A stretch of DNA of 64,000 bases from Pseudomonas duriflava (GCF_007830155.1 NZ_VLKY01000011.1:62001-126000); one strand, 5' to 3'. Numbered from the stretch's first letter, positions 1 to 10,614 are shown. Notes: a model not told the origin generated them from the letters alone. Numbers and translations: made by a program.

Positions 1-872
1 GGCTGGCGCCGTGGCCGGCAAGCCATGTTAGAAAGCTACAATCATTGATGACATCCAGGCCTTTGGCGTATAGCTCATCCGCCAGGAAGCCCAAGGTGGC
101 AGTCAGACCGAAATCCATCAGCATCCAGAAGCGACAGATTTCTAAAGAGTGCTCGATGAAGTGGCTGGTAATATCGCGGAAACAGGTGCGTATGCCTGTA
201 AGCAGGGCTATCAGATCGAGATGTTGTTTGCCTGGTACGGAGTCGAGCCTGGGTAGGGTATTGCGAACATGTTTCAAGCGAGCCTGCGCAGCTTCAAACT
301 GCTCTCGGTGCAGCAGATCAATGCAGTCCTGGCGCAGGCGTTGTAGAAGCGGAAGGGAGCATGGTGCAGTGACGTGCTCTGAGCCGGTATGAGCCAACAG
401 CCAATCGATCCAGCATGCAACCGCCTCGAAAATGGGCTTGGGCTCCCACCCTTCGCCGACCTTGCCCGGTAAAACGAGTGTTTCGATGGGCCACACGGTC
501 CAGTGGTTCTTGAAGTGTTGCGCCAGTGCCGTATCGCGATGTGGAAAGAAGGCTTTGTCGAGAGTGGCTAGCGGAGCCTCGGGTGGGCGACCAAGCTCTT
601 TATAGCACTGACGTAACAGATGAAAGGCGTTGTAATAAAAGCCGAACCACACATGGATACCGTGCTCTTCAATGCGTTGGTGTTCGGCCTCATTCCGGCC
701 ACTGGCACCTTTGCCGCCCAATCGCCACCCCATCTGGTAGAGCGTGATCGAGTAGCGTGTCTGCCAGTCAGGCTCGGATGTCAGGCGGAACGCTGTGGTC
801 AGAGACGAGACACCACCACCAAGGATGGCTATCTTGCGGAAAGCGGGAGAGTCAGAAGCGTCAACGGTCATA
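1..872 (-). CDS. FAD/NAD(P)-binding oxidoreductase, 3' end outside window
   Basis: Reading the minus strand from an ATG at 872 gives 290 codons without a stop to the window edge, so the gene is partial at its C-terminus. AAGGATG lies just upstream as ribosome binding site. The N-terminus has a Rossmann dinucleotide motif (ILGGGVSSLTTAFRL, about residues 14-28), followed by YQMGWRLGGKGASGRN and EEHGIHVWFGFYYNAF. This arrangement is typical of flavin-dependent amine oxidase/phytoene-desaturase-like proteins annotated as NAD(P)-binding or FAD-dependent oxidoreductases. The substrate cannot be told. The gene is divergent from the giant kinase at 1035, with about 160 bp between. Longer ORFs on the plus strand here are shadows. 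Confidence 0.8.
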
Positions 873-1034
873 GCAACATCCTTGTAAAGTGTAAGCAAAT
901 GAGTAGTTCCGCAAGCGCTATGTCAGCGAAGCGTTAATACTATGCGTCGTTTGGATTTTGTGCGCTAGTACACAGGCCAGGCCGGATGTTACGCACGGGC
1001 AGGATGAGAGCAACGACACGGTGAGGATAGGAAC

Positions 1035-4000
1035 GTGTTGAAATTACCAGGGTATCGGTGTGAAGAAGAGTTGGCTGAGGGGCGCGCTGCACAACTCTAC
1101 CGAGGGCACCGCATCAGCGACGGGCAGCCGGTCGTGCTCAAGCGGCTAATGCCGGATTTTCCTACGTCCCAAGCTATGGAAGCATTCCGTCGTGAATATG
1201 TGTTGACCCGGCAGGCCGAGGCGACCGGCTGTGTGATCAAGGCGCTTGAATTGCTTGAGGTAGAGTCTTCGCTTGTGATGGTGCTGGAGGATATTGGCGG
1301 CCATGACTTGAGCGCTATCTTGAGTGGGCAGCCGATGGAGATCGGTGCAGCTTTGCGCCTCTCCGTGGCCTTGGCAGAAGCGTTATGTCATCTGCATCGG
1401 CTACGAATTAGCCATAACGATCTCAACCCTCGCAACATCATCTATAACCAGGACACGGGTGAGGTTCGCCTGACCGACTTAGGTATTGCCTGTGACTTAG
1501 GGCAGATGACCGAGCCTGCAACCGACCGGCTTGAGGGCTCTTTGGCCTATATCGCCCCCGAGCAGACCGGGCGTATGAGGCAGTCTCCGGATCACCGAGC
1601 GGATTTCTATGCCTTAGGCGTGACGCTGTACGAAATGCTGGCCGGGCGGAAGCCGTTTCTGGCTACCGACCCGCTCGAACTGGTGCATTGTCACCTGGCC
1701 GTAACACCGCCGCCACTGGAAGCGCTGGCTCCGCTCGTGCCTCCCGTTCTGGCCACTATTGTCGCCAAGCTTATGGCCAAGGCGGCCGCAGAGCGTTATC
1801 AGAGCACGTACGGATTACTTTGCGATGTACGCCGCTGCCTGACCGAGTGGGAGCGGCAAGGTCGAATCGATGCCTTCCCTATTGCTACGCAGGATGTGCC
1901 TGCTCGCCTGGAGCTACCATCTGTTCTCTTCGGACGCGACGAGCCTTTGCAGCGTTTGACAGAGGCTTTCAGGCGCGTTCGGCGGGGCGGAGTAGAGTTG
2001 GTCTTGATTGGCGGTGCTTCAGGAGTCGGCAAGTCTGCGCTGGTAACAGCGTTTCGTGACCATAGTGATATTCATGGTCTCTTTGGTAACGGTAAGTTCG
2101 ATCCGCTACAGCGTGACACTCCCTATATGGCTGTGCGGCAAGCTGTGCGGAGGCTGGTCGAGCACTGCCTTGCTCATGAGCCGCAGCGGATCGAGGCGGT
2201 ACGTAGCGAGTTGGGAGTAAGCCTGGGGCTAATCGCTGATCTGGTGCCAGAGTTGCATGTCTGGCTCGGGCCGCTACCACCGGTTATGGAGTTGCCTGCA
2301 GGCGAAGCGCAGAATCGGTTCGACTATGTTTTTCAGCGCTTCATTCAGGCGTTTTGCTCGCCTGCCACACCTCTCATCCTGTTCCTGGACGATCTTCAGT
2401 GGGCCGATGCAGCATCGTTGCGTCTTATTGGCCTTCTGCTACACGATCCTACCCAGCATCACATGTTACTCATCGGTACCTATCGGGATAACGAGGTTGG
2501 GCCGGAACATCCGCTTCATGGCTGGGGCGAACTAGCCTCCAGACACGGGGGCGGTTTTATCTTGGTCGATGTGCAACCGCTGCGGCTACAGGAGGTAAAG
2601 CAACTGATAGAGACGGTCTTTCCCAAGACTGTCGAGACTCAGGCGCTAGCTGCCGTATGTCATCGCAAGACGTTAGGTAATCCTTTCTTCCTTCGGCAGC
2701 TATTGTCAGCGCTGTATCAAGAACGGCTGATCGAATTCGACGGTACGACAGGTCAGTGGGTCTGGGATCTTCACCGTATAGAAACCTGGGACGTGTCTGA
2801 CAACGTCGTTGCGTTCATGGTGCGGATTCTGAATCAGCTGCCGCCCACTAGCGTGCATCTGCTCCAATGGGCAGCGTGCCTGGGTAATAGCTTTATGCCG
2901 GAGCGGCTGGCGCTATTGGCCGATATGCCGTTGGCAGATGTCCATCAGCAGTTGGCCCATCCGTTACGCGAAGGGCTGTTATTAGCGCCTCGGCAGGAAC
3001 GCGCCGAGCCCGCCTGTTACCTGTTTGTCCACGATCAGGTACGAAAGGCCGCCTACTTCCATTTGCCTGATCCCGAGCGCCAGGCCATGCACTTACGGAT
3101 CGGTCGTTACCTGCAACAAACGGCTGACGATCCAACGGCGTCCGATGAATTGTTTGATATCGTCAATCATCTGAACGCCGCCCAGTCACTGCTGGAAGAC
3201 GGGGAGCGCTGTGTCCTGGCTACGCTGAACCTGGCGGCGGCACGTCGGGCTCTGGCAGCCAATGCTTATACCACGGCTCTTGAATTGAGCCGTCAGGGGT
3301 TGGCTCTGGTGGGCGAAACCGGATGGGATTGTGACCATGCCTTAACCTTTGCCTTGTACCGGACTCAGGTGCTCTGCGTACAGCTTGGCGGCGACATCGA
3401 GCAGGCCTTGACCCTGTGCGACATGCTGTTGAGCTATACGCAAACGGCGCTCACAAGGGCGGATATCCATGGGTTGCGCACCGAGTTGTACGCAACCCAT
3501 GGTCGGTTCGCCGAAGCCCTGACAGCCGCGGTGGAAGGGTTGCGGCTGTTGGATGAACCCTGGCCCGAGCGGGAAGAGGAGCTCCAGCAGGCTACCGCAG
3601 CCGACAGTGCCTTGATCGAGGCCTACCTGGCCAAGCACGAAGTGGAGCAATTACTTGAGCTGCCCGTGATGACGGATGAGCGTGCGCAACACGTAGTCCG
3701 TTTACTGGGGCTACTCTGGGGGCCGGCGATCAACGTCAATCTGTCCATGAGTACATTGGCCGTGGTGCGGATCGTTACCTTGTCGATCCGGTACGGAAAT
3801 GGCGATCTGTCGCCGTTTGGTTATGCCAATTACGGCTCCATGCTATCGGCGTTTTTCAGCAATTATCGGTTGGGTTACCGCTTTGGCAAGCTGGCAGTGG
3901 CGTTGGTGGAGCAGACGGGTAATCTGTCGATGACCTGCAAGGTACATACAATGTTCGCGGTGACGAACAGTCCGTGGTCCAGCCCGCTGGAGGAAAACGT

Positions 4001-7000
4001 ACGTTTGCTGCGGACGGCCTTGCAGGCAGGTTTGCAAATCGGTGACGCGATCTGGACGAGCTACAGTGCCTTTCACATTCTCAAGCACTTGCAGCATAGC
4101 GGGGCGCCGCTTGAGTACTTGGTAACCGAGTGCGAGCGGGTCCGCCCGATCCTGACCCGGATCGGCGATCCCAATACGCTCGAAGTCTTCACCTTGTTAT
4201 GCCAGGCCATTCGGCTGTTCCAGGGTAAGACAGACCATGCAGGCACTTGGAATACGGCCGACTTCGACGAGGCAGCATTACTTGCCAGCATGCAGCGTAA
4301 TCAGCATGCGTTGTGTCTTAATTACTATCACTACAACAAGATGCAGGGCGCCTACCTGTTTGGCCGGTTGGATGAGGCCTTGCTGCATGCCTGTGAGGCT
4401 GAGGCCACACTGGCATCTACTTTTGGCTGGTTCAGCATTGCCGAACATAATTTCTATCAGTCTCTGATCCTATTGGCACTACTGCCTGAAGCCGCGCAAG
4501 ACGTACAAGCCAGCTACCAGCAGAAGATCAGGGAAAACCAGGCGCGCATGGCCGTATGGGCCGAGCATTGCCCAGCCAATTTCGAACACAAGCAGCTTCT
4601 GGTCAAGGCAGAGCAGGCCCGGCTGGAGGGCGATACGGTTCAGGCAATGAGCCTGTACGACCAGGCTATCGATTCAGCGCGCCAGCATGGGTTTCGCCAG
4701 GGGACCGCACTCGCCGAAGAACTGTGTGCACGCTTCTGGCTGGCTCAGGATAAGCCCCGTATTGCCCAGGCGTACCTTCAGGATGCACACCGGGATTATG
4801 GTCACTGGGGCGCGACCGCCAAAGTGCAGGCATTGGAGCACGAGTTCGCCCGCTGGCTCTATCCCCAGCGCGATGATACCCAGGCAACCCAACAATGGCC
4901 GGTCACGGCATCAAACGCAGGCGAAGTAGCCCGACTGGACTGGATGTCAATTCTCAAGTCCCTGCAAACCATTTCTACTGAACTGGCACTGGATCAGCTT
5001 CTAGGCAAGGTCATGCGAATCCTGCTGGAGGACGCCGGGGCGCAGCAGGGTATGCTTTTGCTGCCGCATGAGGGCCAGTGGTGTATTCAAGCTGTATGCC
5101 GTAGTGACGAGCCAGCGCCGGTGGTGCGGCAGGCCATGCCTGTTGCGATAGGGACAGGCGATGCGCTGCCCATCCTGGTACCACCCACGGTTATTGCCCA
5201 GGTGATTCGGACGCGATTGCCGATGATTCTCGATGATGCTGCTGCGCAAGGCGGATTCGTGAATGATCCTTATATCCGTACCCATCGGCCCCGTTCAGTA
5301 ATTTGTTTACCCGTCATGCGGCAAGAGCAGCTGATTGGCGTGCTTTATCTGGAAAACAACTTGCTGCCTTATGCCTTTACGCCGGCACGCTTGCAGGCAC
5401 TGAATATTCTGGCGGCCCAGGCGGCAATTTCGCTGGAGCATGCCATGCTTTACGAGACCCTTGAGCAGCGGGTCGCCGAGCGTACGGCCGAGCTCGATCA
5501 GGCGCGTATCCGGGCGGAGCAGGCCGCAACGGCCAAGTCCTTGTTTCTTGCCACCATGAGCCACGAGATCCGTACTCCGCTCAATGCCGTTATTGGTCTG
5601 AGTCGGTTGACACTCAAAACAGCCTTGAGCAGTGAACAACAGGGCTATGTGGATAAAATCCTTGGCTCTGGCGAGGTGTTGCTAGGTGTCATCAATGACA
5701 TCCTGGATTTTTCTCGCAACGAGTCAGGCGGTATGGTGCTCGAGCATATCCGCTTCAACCTCGCCAAGGTTATTGAGCGGGCCTTTACTATCTGTGCCCT
5801 TAAGGCACATGAAAAACAACTGGAGCTGATTCTTGATCTGGCGCCAGAGGTCCCGCAGGTATTGCAGGGTGACCCGCTGCGTCTTCAGCAGGTACTGATC
5901 AACTTGGTCAGTAATGCGATCAAATTCACTGATCATGGTCACGTACGGCTGCGGATTACGGCCGAACCGGCTGGGCGTGGTTGGGCCTATGTACGTTTCG
6001 AAGTGGAAGATACTGGTATTGGTATCGATCTAGAACAGCAGCAGGTCCTGTTCCAGCCATTCACTCAGGTGGACGGCTCGATTACGCGCCGTTATGGCGG
6101 GACCGGTCTGGGTCTGGCGATCTGCAAGCAGCTGATTGAACTGATGAAAGGGCACATTGGAGTTCAGAGCGAGCCGGGGCAGGGTTCCTGCTTTACGTTT
6201 GATTTAACGCTGCCTGTTATCGAATCGGTGGACGAGGGCCATGGCGCCCGTGTTGCTACGGGATTGAGAGTGTTAGTGGTGGATGACCACCCGCATGTTC
6301 GTGAAGTGCTGGTACGACAGTTGACGGCATTAGGCATAGAGGCTGTTGCCGTCGATAACGGTGCGGAGGCGGTAAGCCGTCTACAGACCGGAGAAGTTTT
6401 CGACCTTGTGCTGATGGATTGGCATATGCCCACCTGTGATGGGTTGGCCGCGGTGCGTCAGTTCAAGACATCTGTGCCCACTGTGCTTCTAGTATCTCCC
6501 TATGAGCTGGAAGAGGCGAAAAGCGAGGCGATGGATGTAGAGTTAGTCGGTTTCCTGGAAAAACCCGTTACACCCGCTGGTTTGCAGCGCGTGCTAGACG
6601 GTTTGCAGCAGGAGCAACTGCCATCGCCGTCACTGTCGTTGTCGCAAGAGCCCTCCTGGCTTGACCTGCACGGCATAAAGATCCTGTTGGTTGATGATAA
6701 TGCGATCAATCGGCAGGTTGTTATTGGCTTTCTGCAAGACACAGGTATCGTAATCGAGACGGCCGAGGATGGTCAGGAAGCGCTGGAGAAACTTGAGAAC
6801 CAAGCCTATGACCTGGTGCTTATGGACATTCATATGCCGCGTCTCGATGGGTTGGCAACAACGCGGCTGATCCGGCAGCGCCCGGCATTAAGACGGATCC
6901 CGATCATTGCCATGACGGCCAATGCCTTGCCGGAGGATCGCGAGAAGAGTTTGGCTGCCGGGATGAGTGATCATCTGGTCAAGCCTATTAACCCAACCGA

Positions 7001-7712
7001 CTTGTATCGGCTGCTGGTTTCCTGGGGTAACCCGGGTATTCGGCCAGCTATGCCACCGCACACCAAAGACACTGCGCCGGCTGCCTGGAGCCCGACGTTC
7101 TTGGCAACGCTTGAGACCAGCCCACGGCTTGATGTGGCCAGGGCGCTGGCCCGGTTACAAGGGCGACGTGCGTTGTATCAGCATTTGGTGCTCGACTTCA
7201 TCCATGACCACTCGGGTACGGTCGAGGCGATGCATACACTGCAGGCAACCGGTGATACGGCAAGCCTGCAATTGAAAGTGCATAGTCTACGATCCGCCGC
7301 GGCATATATCGGTGCCTACGAGGTGTCGGAAGCCTGTGCTGCGCTTGAACATGCTCTGATCCAGGGTGATGATGTGCCGGTTACATCCGTACAGCCGATC
7401 ATTAGCGCCCTCGAGCCGCTCATGGCCGAGCTGTCAGGGCTCCGTCAGCCTCAGGAGGAGCATGCGGTTATGCCATTACCTGACCGGCATATTCTGGTGT
7501 TTATGCTGGAACGGTTGCTGACATTGCTGGAGGCATCCGACTTCGAGGCGGAGGTCTTGTTGCCCAACCTGCTACGCATGTGTAAAGGCTCGACGGTAGA
7601 GCCAATGATTCGGCAACTTGAGCGCTGGGTCGATGAGGTCGAGTTCGAGCGGGCCGCTATTGCCGTTGCTGACCTGATTCAACGTTTGCGTGCAGAGGTG
7701 GTTCAGGCATGA
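1035..7712 (+). CDS. Giant hybrid Ser/Thr kinase - ATPase - GAF - histidine kinase - REC - REC - HPt protein
   Basis: A 2225-residue signalling protein, GTG start with AGGATAGGAAC upstream. Domains in order: eukaryotic-type Ser/Thr kinase (about 5-270; VVLKRL lysine, catalytic-loop HNDLNPRN instead of HRDLKPxN, DLG instead of DFG, APE loop YIAPEQTGRM); AAA/STAND-type ATPase (Walker A GGASGVGKSAL near 325, Walker B LILFLDDLQWAD near 450); a long helical, TPR-like region (about 700-1280); GAF (about 1300-1470); HisKA with MSHEIRTPLN (His near 1510) and HATPase_c (N-box LINLVSNAIKFT); receiver 1 (phospho-acceptor Asp in LMDWHMP near 1795); receiver 2 (LMDIHMP near 1930); C-terminal HPt (His in VHSLRSAAAYIGA near 2083). 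This matches the trifunctional kinase/ATPase/sensor histidine kinase family. It probably relays a cytoplasmic signal; no transmembrane segment was seen. It overlaps the next gene by 4 nt, so they are likely co-translated. Confidence 0.93.
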   Translation: MLKLPGYRCEEELAEGRAAQLYRGHRISDGQPVVLKRLMPDFPTSQAMEAFRREYVLTRQAEATGCVIKALELLEVESSLVMVLEDIGGHDLSAILSGQPMEIGAALRLSVALAEALCHLHRLRISHNDLNPRNIIYNQDTGEVRLTDLGIACDLGQMTEPATDRLEGSLAYIAPEQTGRMRQSPDHRADFYALGVTLYEMLAGRKPFLATDPLELVHCHLAVTPPPLEALAPLVPPVLATIVAKLMAKAAAERYQSTYGLLCDVRRCLTEWERQGRIDAFPIATQDVPARLELPSVLFGRDEPLQRLTEAFRRVRRGGVELVLIGGASGVGKSALVTAFRDHSDIHGLFGNGKFDPLQRDTPYMAVRQAVRRLVEHCLAHEPQRIEAVRSELGVSLGLIADLVPELHVWLGPLPPVMELPAGEAQNRFDYVFQRFIQAFCSPATPLILFLDDLQWADAASLRLIGLLLHDPTQHHMLLIGTYRDNEVGPEHPLHGWGELASRHGGGFILVDVQPLRLQEVKQLIETVFPKTVETQALAAVCHRKTLGNPFFLRQLLSALYQERLIEFDGTTGQWVWDLHRIETWDVSDNVVAFMVRILNQLPPTSVHLLQWAACLGNSFMPERLALLADMPLADVHQQLAHPLREGLLLAPRQERAEPACYLFVHDQVRKAAYFHLPDPERQAMHLRIGRYLQQTADDPTASDELFDIVNHLNAAQSLLEDGERCVLATLNLAAARRALAANAYTTALELSRQGLALVGETGWDCDHALTFALYRTQVLCVQLGGDIEQALTLCDMLLSYTQTALTRADIHGLRTELYATHGRFAEALTAAVEGLRLLDEPWPEREEELQQATAADSALIEAYLAKHEVEQLLELPVMTDERAQHVVRLLGLLWGPAINVNLSMSTLAVVRIVTLSIRYGNGDLSPFGYANYGSMLSAFFSNYRLGYRFGKLAVALVEQTGNLSMTCKVHTMFAVTNSPWSSPLEENVRLLRTALQAGLQIGDAIWTSYSAFHILKHLQHSGAPLEYLVTECERVRPILTRIGDPNTLEVFTLLCQAIRLFQGKTDHAGTWNTADFDEAALLASMQRNQHALCLNYYHYNKMQGAYLFGRLDEALLHACEAEATLASTFGWFSIAEHNFYQSLILLALLPEAAQDVQASYQQKIRENQARMAVWAEHCPANFEHKQLLVKAEQARLEGDTVQAMSLYDQAIDSARQHGFRQGTALAEELCARFWLAQDKPRIAQAYLQDAHRDYGHWGATAKVQALEHEFARWLYPQRDDTQATQQWPVTASNAGEVARLDWMSILKSLQTISTELALDQLLGKVMRILLEDAGAQQGMLLLPHEGQWCIQAVCRSDEPAPVVRQAMPVAIGTGDALPILVPPTVIAQVIRTRLPMILDDAAAQGGFVNDPYIRTHRPRSVICLPVMRQEQLIGVLYLENNLLPYAFTPARLQALNILAAQAAISLEHAMLYETLEQRVAERTAELDQARIRAEQAATAKSLFLATMSHEIRTPLNAVIGLSRLTLKTALSSEQQGYVDKILGSGEVLLGVINDILDFSRNESGGMVLEHIRFNLAKVIERAFTICALKAHEKQLELILDLAPEVPQVLQGDPLRLQQVLINLVSNAIKFTDHGHVRLRITAEPAGRGWAYVRFEVEDTGIGIDLEQQQVLFQPFTQVDGSITRRYGGTGLGLAICKQLIELMKGHIGVQSEPGQGSCFTFDLTLPVIESVDEGHGARVATGLRVLVVDDHPHVREVLVRQLTALGIEAVAVDNGAEAVSRLQTGEVFDLVLMDWHMPTCDGLAAVRQFKTSVPTVLLVSPYELEEAKSEAMDVELVGFLEKPVTPAGLQRVLDGLQQEQLPSPSLSLSQEPSWLDLHGIKILLVDDNAINRQVVIGFLQDTGIVIETAEDGQEALEKLENQAYDLVLMDIHMPRLDGLATTRLIRQRPALRRIPIIAMTANALPEDREKSLAAGMSDHLVKPINPTDLYRLLVSWGNPGIRPAMPPHTKDTAPAAWSPTFLATLETSPRLDVARALARLQGRRALYQHLVLDFIHDHSGTVEAMHTLQATGDTASLQLKVHSLRSAAAYIGAYEVSEACAALEHALIQGDDVPVTSVQPIISALEPLMAELSGLRQPQEEHAVMPLPDRHILVFMLERLLTLLEASDFEAEVLLPNLLRMCKGSTVEPMIRQLERWVDEVEFERAAIAVADLIQRLRAEVVQA

Positions 7713-8626
7713 ACGCCATGGCTGGGCGAACACCCGTCGTGCTGATTGTGGATGACGAGAAGACCAATCTGCGGCTGCTTTCTGAAGTCTTGCGCGGCGA
7801 GGCGAAAGTGGTACTTGCCAAGAGCGGTACGCAGGCGCTGGACAAAGCAGCACGAGAGCGTCCCGATTTGATCCTTCTTGATGTGGTCATGCCTGGGCTT
7901 GATGGGTTGCAGTTGATCCGATTATTCAGGCAGCGCGCCGAGACGGCCAGTATTCCCGTGCTGTTTATCAGTGGCCTGGACGATGTAAAGCAGGAGGTTG
8001 AATGTTTCGAACTAGGCGCTAGTGATTACATCCTCAAGCCTTTCAACGCGCCTGCCGTACGGGCGCGGGTGCGTCTGCATTTACAGCTGGCCCGCCAGCG
8101 AGACATGCTGGAGCGACTGGCGCACATCGATCCGCTAACGTCGCTGGCCAACCGGCGTAAATTGGACGAGACACTGGCTCAAGAGTGGTCTCTTGCAGCG
8201 CAGGAACGTATCCCTTTATCGATCGCGATGATTGATGTGGACTACTTTAAGCAATTCAACGATGCCTACGGCCACGCTGCGGGAGACGAAGCCTTGGCCA
8301 GAGTTGCAAGCGTTCTGGAGAGTCGTACTCGGGAATGCGACTGTCTGGCCCGATATGGTGGAGAGGAGTTCACTCTGATCCTGCCGGGAACATCGTCTGA
8401 GCAGGCCCGGCTGATTCTGGAACGTTGCCGCCTGGCGGTTATGGACCTGCATATCCCCTCTGCCAAAGAGGCGGCCTACGAATGGTTGACGGTTAGTATT
8501 GGAATTGCGGCATGTCTACCTGAAAGGCATCAAGCGCCGGAATATCTTATGAGTGCCGCTGATGAGCTGCTTTACCAGGCTAAACAAAAAGGCCGCAACC
8601 GGACCGTGGCGCAGAACCTGAAGTAA
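7709..8626 (+). CDS. Response regulator with GGDEF output (diguanylate cyclase)
   Basis: 305 residues, start ATG overlapping the stop of the hybrid kinase (ATGA). The N-terminal receiver domain has VLIVDDEKTN and phospho-acceptor LILLDVVMP (Asp near 55). The C-terminal GGDEF domain has DPLTSLANRRK, DVDYFKQFND and an intact YGGEEF active site near residue 217. An RxxD inhibitory site (RECD) sits five residues before GGEEF, so product inhibition is likely. It resembles PleD/WspR-type soluble cyclases that make c-di-GMP on phosphorylation. The overlap with the kinase, which ends in REC and HPt modules, makes it the probable output of that phosphorelay (inference). Confidence 0.93.
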   Translation: MNAMAGRTPVVLIVDDEKTNLRLLSEVLRGEAKVVLAKSGTQALDKAARERPDLILLDVVMPGLDGLQLIRLFRQRAETASIPVLFISGLDDVKQEVECFELGASDYILKPFNAPAVRARVRLHLQLARQRDMLERLAHIDPLTSLANRRKLDETLAQEWSLAAQERIPLSIAMIDVDYFKQFNDAYGHAAGDEALARVASVLESRTRECDCLARYGGEEFTLILPGTSSEQARLILERCRLAVMDLHIPSAKEAAYEWLTVSIGIAACLPERHQAPEYLMSAADELLYQAKQKGRNRTVAQNLK

Positions 8627-8639
8627 TCGGTTCTGCGCC
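8608..8639. terminator. Hairpin between convergent cyclase and MCP genes
   Basis: An 11-bp perfect stem (8608-8618 with 8629-8639, core GCGCAGAACC/GGTTCTGCGC) has a 10-nt loop that contains the stop codon of the GGDEF gene. There is no strong T tract on either side. It lies between convergent genes and may act as a two-way transcription end; this function is inferred. Confidence 0.5.
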
Positions 8640-8648
8640 TGCTGTCGA

Positions 8649-10274
8649 TCAATGTGCAGATAACCGCCGGGTGAGTTCTGTCAGCGCACCCGATAGCTCA
8701 TGCAAGTGATTGGCTGCGTGTTGTGTATTCGCCACGTGCTGCTGGTTGCTTTGAGCGATGGTGGTAATTTCGGTCAGGTTGCGGGCAATATCCTCGCTAA
8801 CGGCAGTTTGTTCTTCCGCAGCCGTCGCGATTTGTATGTTCTTGTTTCGCATGGCTTCGACCAAGGCGGAAATAGCGTGCAGTACTTCACCCGCCTGCTT
8901 GACCTGTAGAACACTGCGCTGGCTGATGCTCTGTCCATTGTTGATCGCTCGTGCGGCATTAGAAGTACCGTTCTGTACGTTAGCGACGATCTGATTGATC
9001 TCATTGGTCGACTGGGCAGTGCGCTGAGCCAGGCTGCGAACCTCATCGGCCACCACGGCAAAGCCGCGGCCAGCCTCGCCGGCACGGGCCGCTTCGATGG
9101 CCGCATTGAGCGCCAGCAGGTTGGTCTGCTCGGCGATACCGCGGATTACGTCCATTATCTTACTAATGCGTGCGCTGTCTTCTTCCAGCTGATTGATTAG
9201 AACAGCCGTCCCGGCTATTTCCTCACTCATGCTGACAATCGTCTCGATGGAACTATGCATGGCTTGGTTACCACGCTGGACCGCCTGATCGGTCTCGGAA
9301 GCCGCCTCTGCCGCCTCACCGGCATGACGAGCTACTTCCAGAGCAGTGGCAGCCATCTCGTGCATGGCTGTAGCTACCTGATCGGTACGAGAGAATTGTT
9401 CGTTACTGCCCTGAGCCATCTGGCTGGCAATCACGTTAAGGTTACGGTTGGCCGCGTCCAGCTCATGGGCACTTTGCGTCAAGCGTGTAAACGTATCGGA
9501 CAGGAAATTACGCAGAATCCCAGCTGCACCGGCCAGATGGCCTAACTCATCCTGACGGGTAGACTCGATGTTTACGCTGAAATTGCCACGGCTGAGCTGG
9601 TTGATCTGCTCGATCAATGTTCTGATCGGCGTAACCAGACGGCGATTTACCAACCAGAGGCTCAATAGGAGAATACCGATGCCGCCTAGGATCAGCGCGA
9701 GCTGGCCAATAATGGCGGTCTTTTCCGCTTGTGCCGTGATAACAGCAGCGGTTGAGTTGCTTTGCTGGCGGAGAGCCTCGACCAGCGCACTCATTTGCGC
9801 GGTGGCCTCACGGTCGATTCCCGTTACCGCCTTGTCGCCAGCTCGGGGGTCGAACCCTGCGGCCTTGAATTGCTCCAACCCTTTACGGTAGGCCGTGCCG
9901 AGCGCCTGATGTTCCTGCGTAAGCGTATGAATGGCTTGCGTAATGGCAGGATTGCTGAACACCTGACCATTCAACTCGCCCAGAAAACTCTGAACCTTGC
10001 GTTCTTGGTTGAGGAATTGGTTCCAGTATTTGTCCAGCTGTTCCTGGTCCTGACCGCGTAAAAGCACGTTTTTCCATTCCTGAACCTGAGTCTTGAACTC
10101 AAGATTGGCTTCTTCAATCAACAGCACTGCTTTCAGCTCATGGCTTAACAGGCCCTGGTACTGCTTTATTCCGCCGGACAGCATATTAAAGCAGCCGATC
10201 GAAATGATCAGCAAGAGCACCAGGCTACTGGTAAGCAGGGCCAGCACCTGTGTGCGTAGGGAGCGGTTTAGCAT
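8649..10274 (-). CDS. Methyl-accepting chemotaxis protein
   Basis: 541 residues. TM1 is near the N-terminus ([20 protein letters not shown]), a periplasmic helical domain covers about 35-185, TM2 is [20 protein letters not shown] near 190-210, followed by a HAMP domain and a long cytoplasmic signalling coiled coil with the conserved hairpin tip ([20 protein letters not shown], then [17 protein letters not shown]). This is a full-length class of transducer that docks CheA/CheW in the inner membrane. The ligand cannot be told from the periplasmic domain, which looks like a four-helix bundle. It is convergent with the cyclase gene, and its promoter side faces the gap at 10275. Confidence 0.93.
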   Translation of the reverse strand: MLNRSLRTQVLALLTSSLVLLLIISIGCFNMLSGGIKQYQGLLSHELKAVLLIEEANLEFKTQVQEWKNVLLRGQDQEQLDKYWNQFLNQERKVQSFLGELNGQVFSNPAITQAIHTLTQEHQALGTAYRKGLEQFKAAGFDPRAGDKAVTGIDREATAQMSALVEALRQQSNSTAAVITAQAEKTAIIGQLALILGGIGILLLSLWLVNRRLVTPIRTLIEQINQLSRGNFSVNIESTRQDELGHLAGAAGILRNFLSDTFTRLTQSAHELDAANRNLNVIASQMAQGSNEQFSRTDQVATAMHEMAATALEVARHAGEAAEAASETDQAVQRGNQAMHSSIETIVSMSEEIAGTAVLINQLEEDSARISKIMDVIRGIAEQTNLLALNAAIEAARAGEAGRGFAVVADEVRSLAQRTAQSTNEINQIVANVQNGTSNAARAINNGQSISQRSVLQVKQAGEVLHAISALVEAMRNKNIQIATAAEEQTAVSEDIARNLTEITTIAQSNQQHVANTQHAANHLHELSGALTELTRRLSAH

Positions 10275-10398
10275 AATGGGCTCGTATCGATAAGGTGGAG
10301 GGATTCAGCGTTATCGGCACGTTTCGAAGGAGCTTGACCTCGTAAGGGGTAATTAATGATGAATTATTTGTGACAGCTATCTTGAGGCGCTTGTTACT

Positions 10399-10578
10399 TT
10401 ATTCGTTCTGGTAAATCCATTGCCGCGATTCCTGACATTGGACCCAACGAACCCTGTACTCATAGGAGTCGCGGGGTAACAGTAAGCCTGGGGGGAGAAA
10501 GCCGTCATAACCAACATGAAGCAGGGCCGAGCAGCAATTAGGACTATACCCGGCACTGATCAGAATGAGCGAGGCCAT
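10399..10578 (-). CDS. Possible 59-residue small protein downstream of SDR gene
   Basis: An ATG ORF of 59 codons plus TAA, too short for many ORF finders. The sequence begins MASLILISAGYSPNCC and ends RQWIYQNE. It is in the same frame as the SDR gene and follows its TGA stop after 12 sense codons without another stop. No good Shine-Dalgarno is at normal spacing (AAAAGG is about 16 nt away). No family is recognised. It could be a real small gene at the end of the SDR operon or a chance ORF. Confidence 0.3.
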   Translation of the reverse strand: MASLILISAGYSPNCCSALLHVGYDGFLPPGLLLPRDSYEYRVRWVQCQESRQWIYQNE

Positions 10579-10614
10579 GGTGCAATGCTCTAGGCCTTTT
10601 TGAATAGGGCACTT

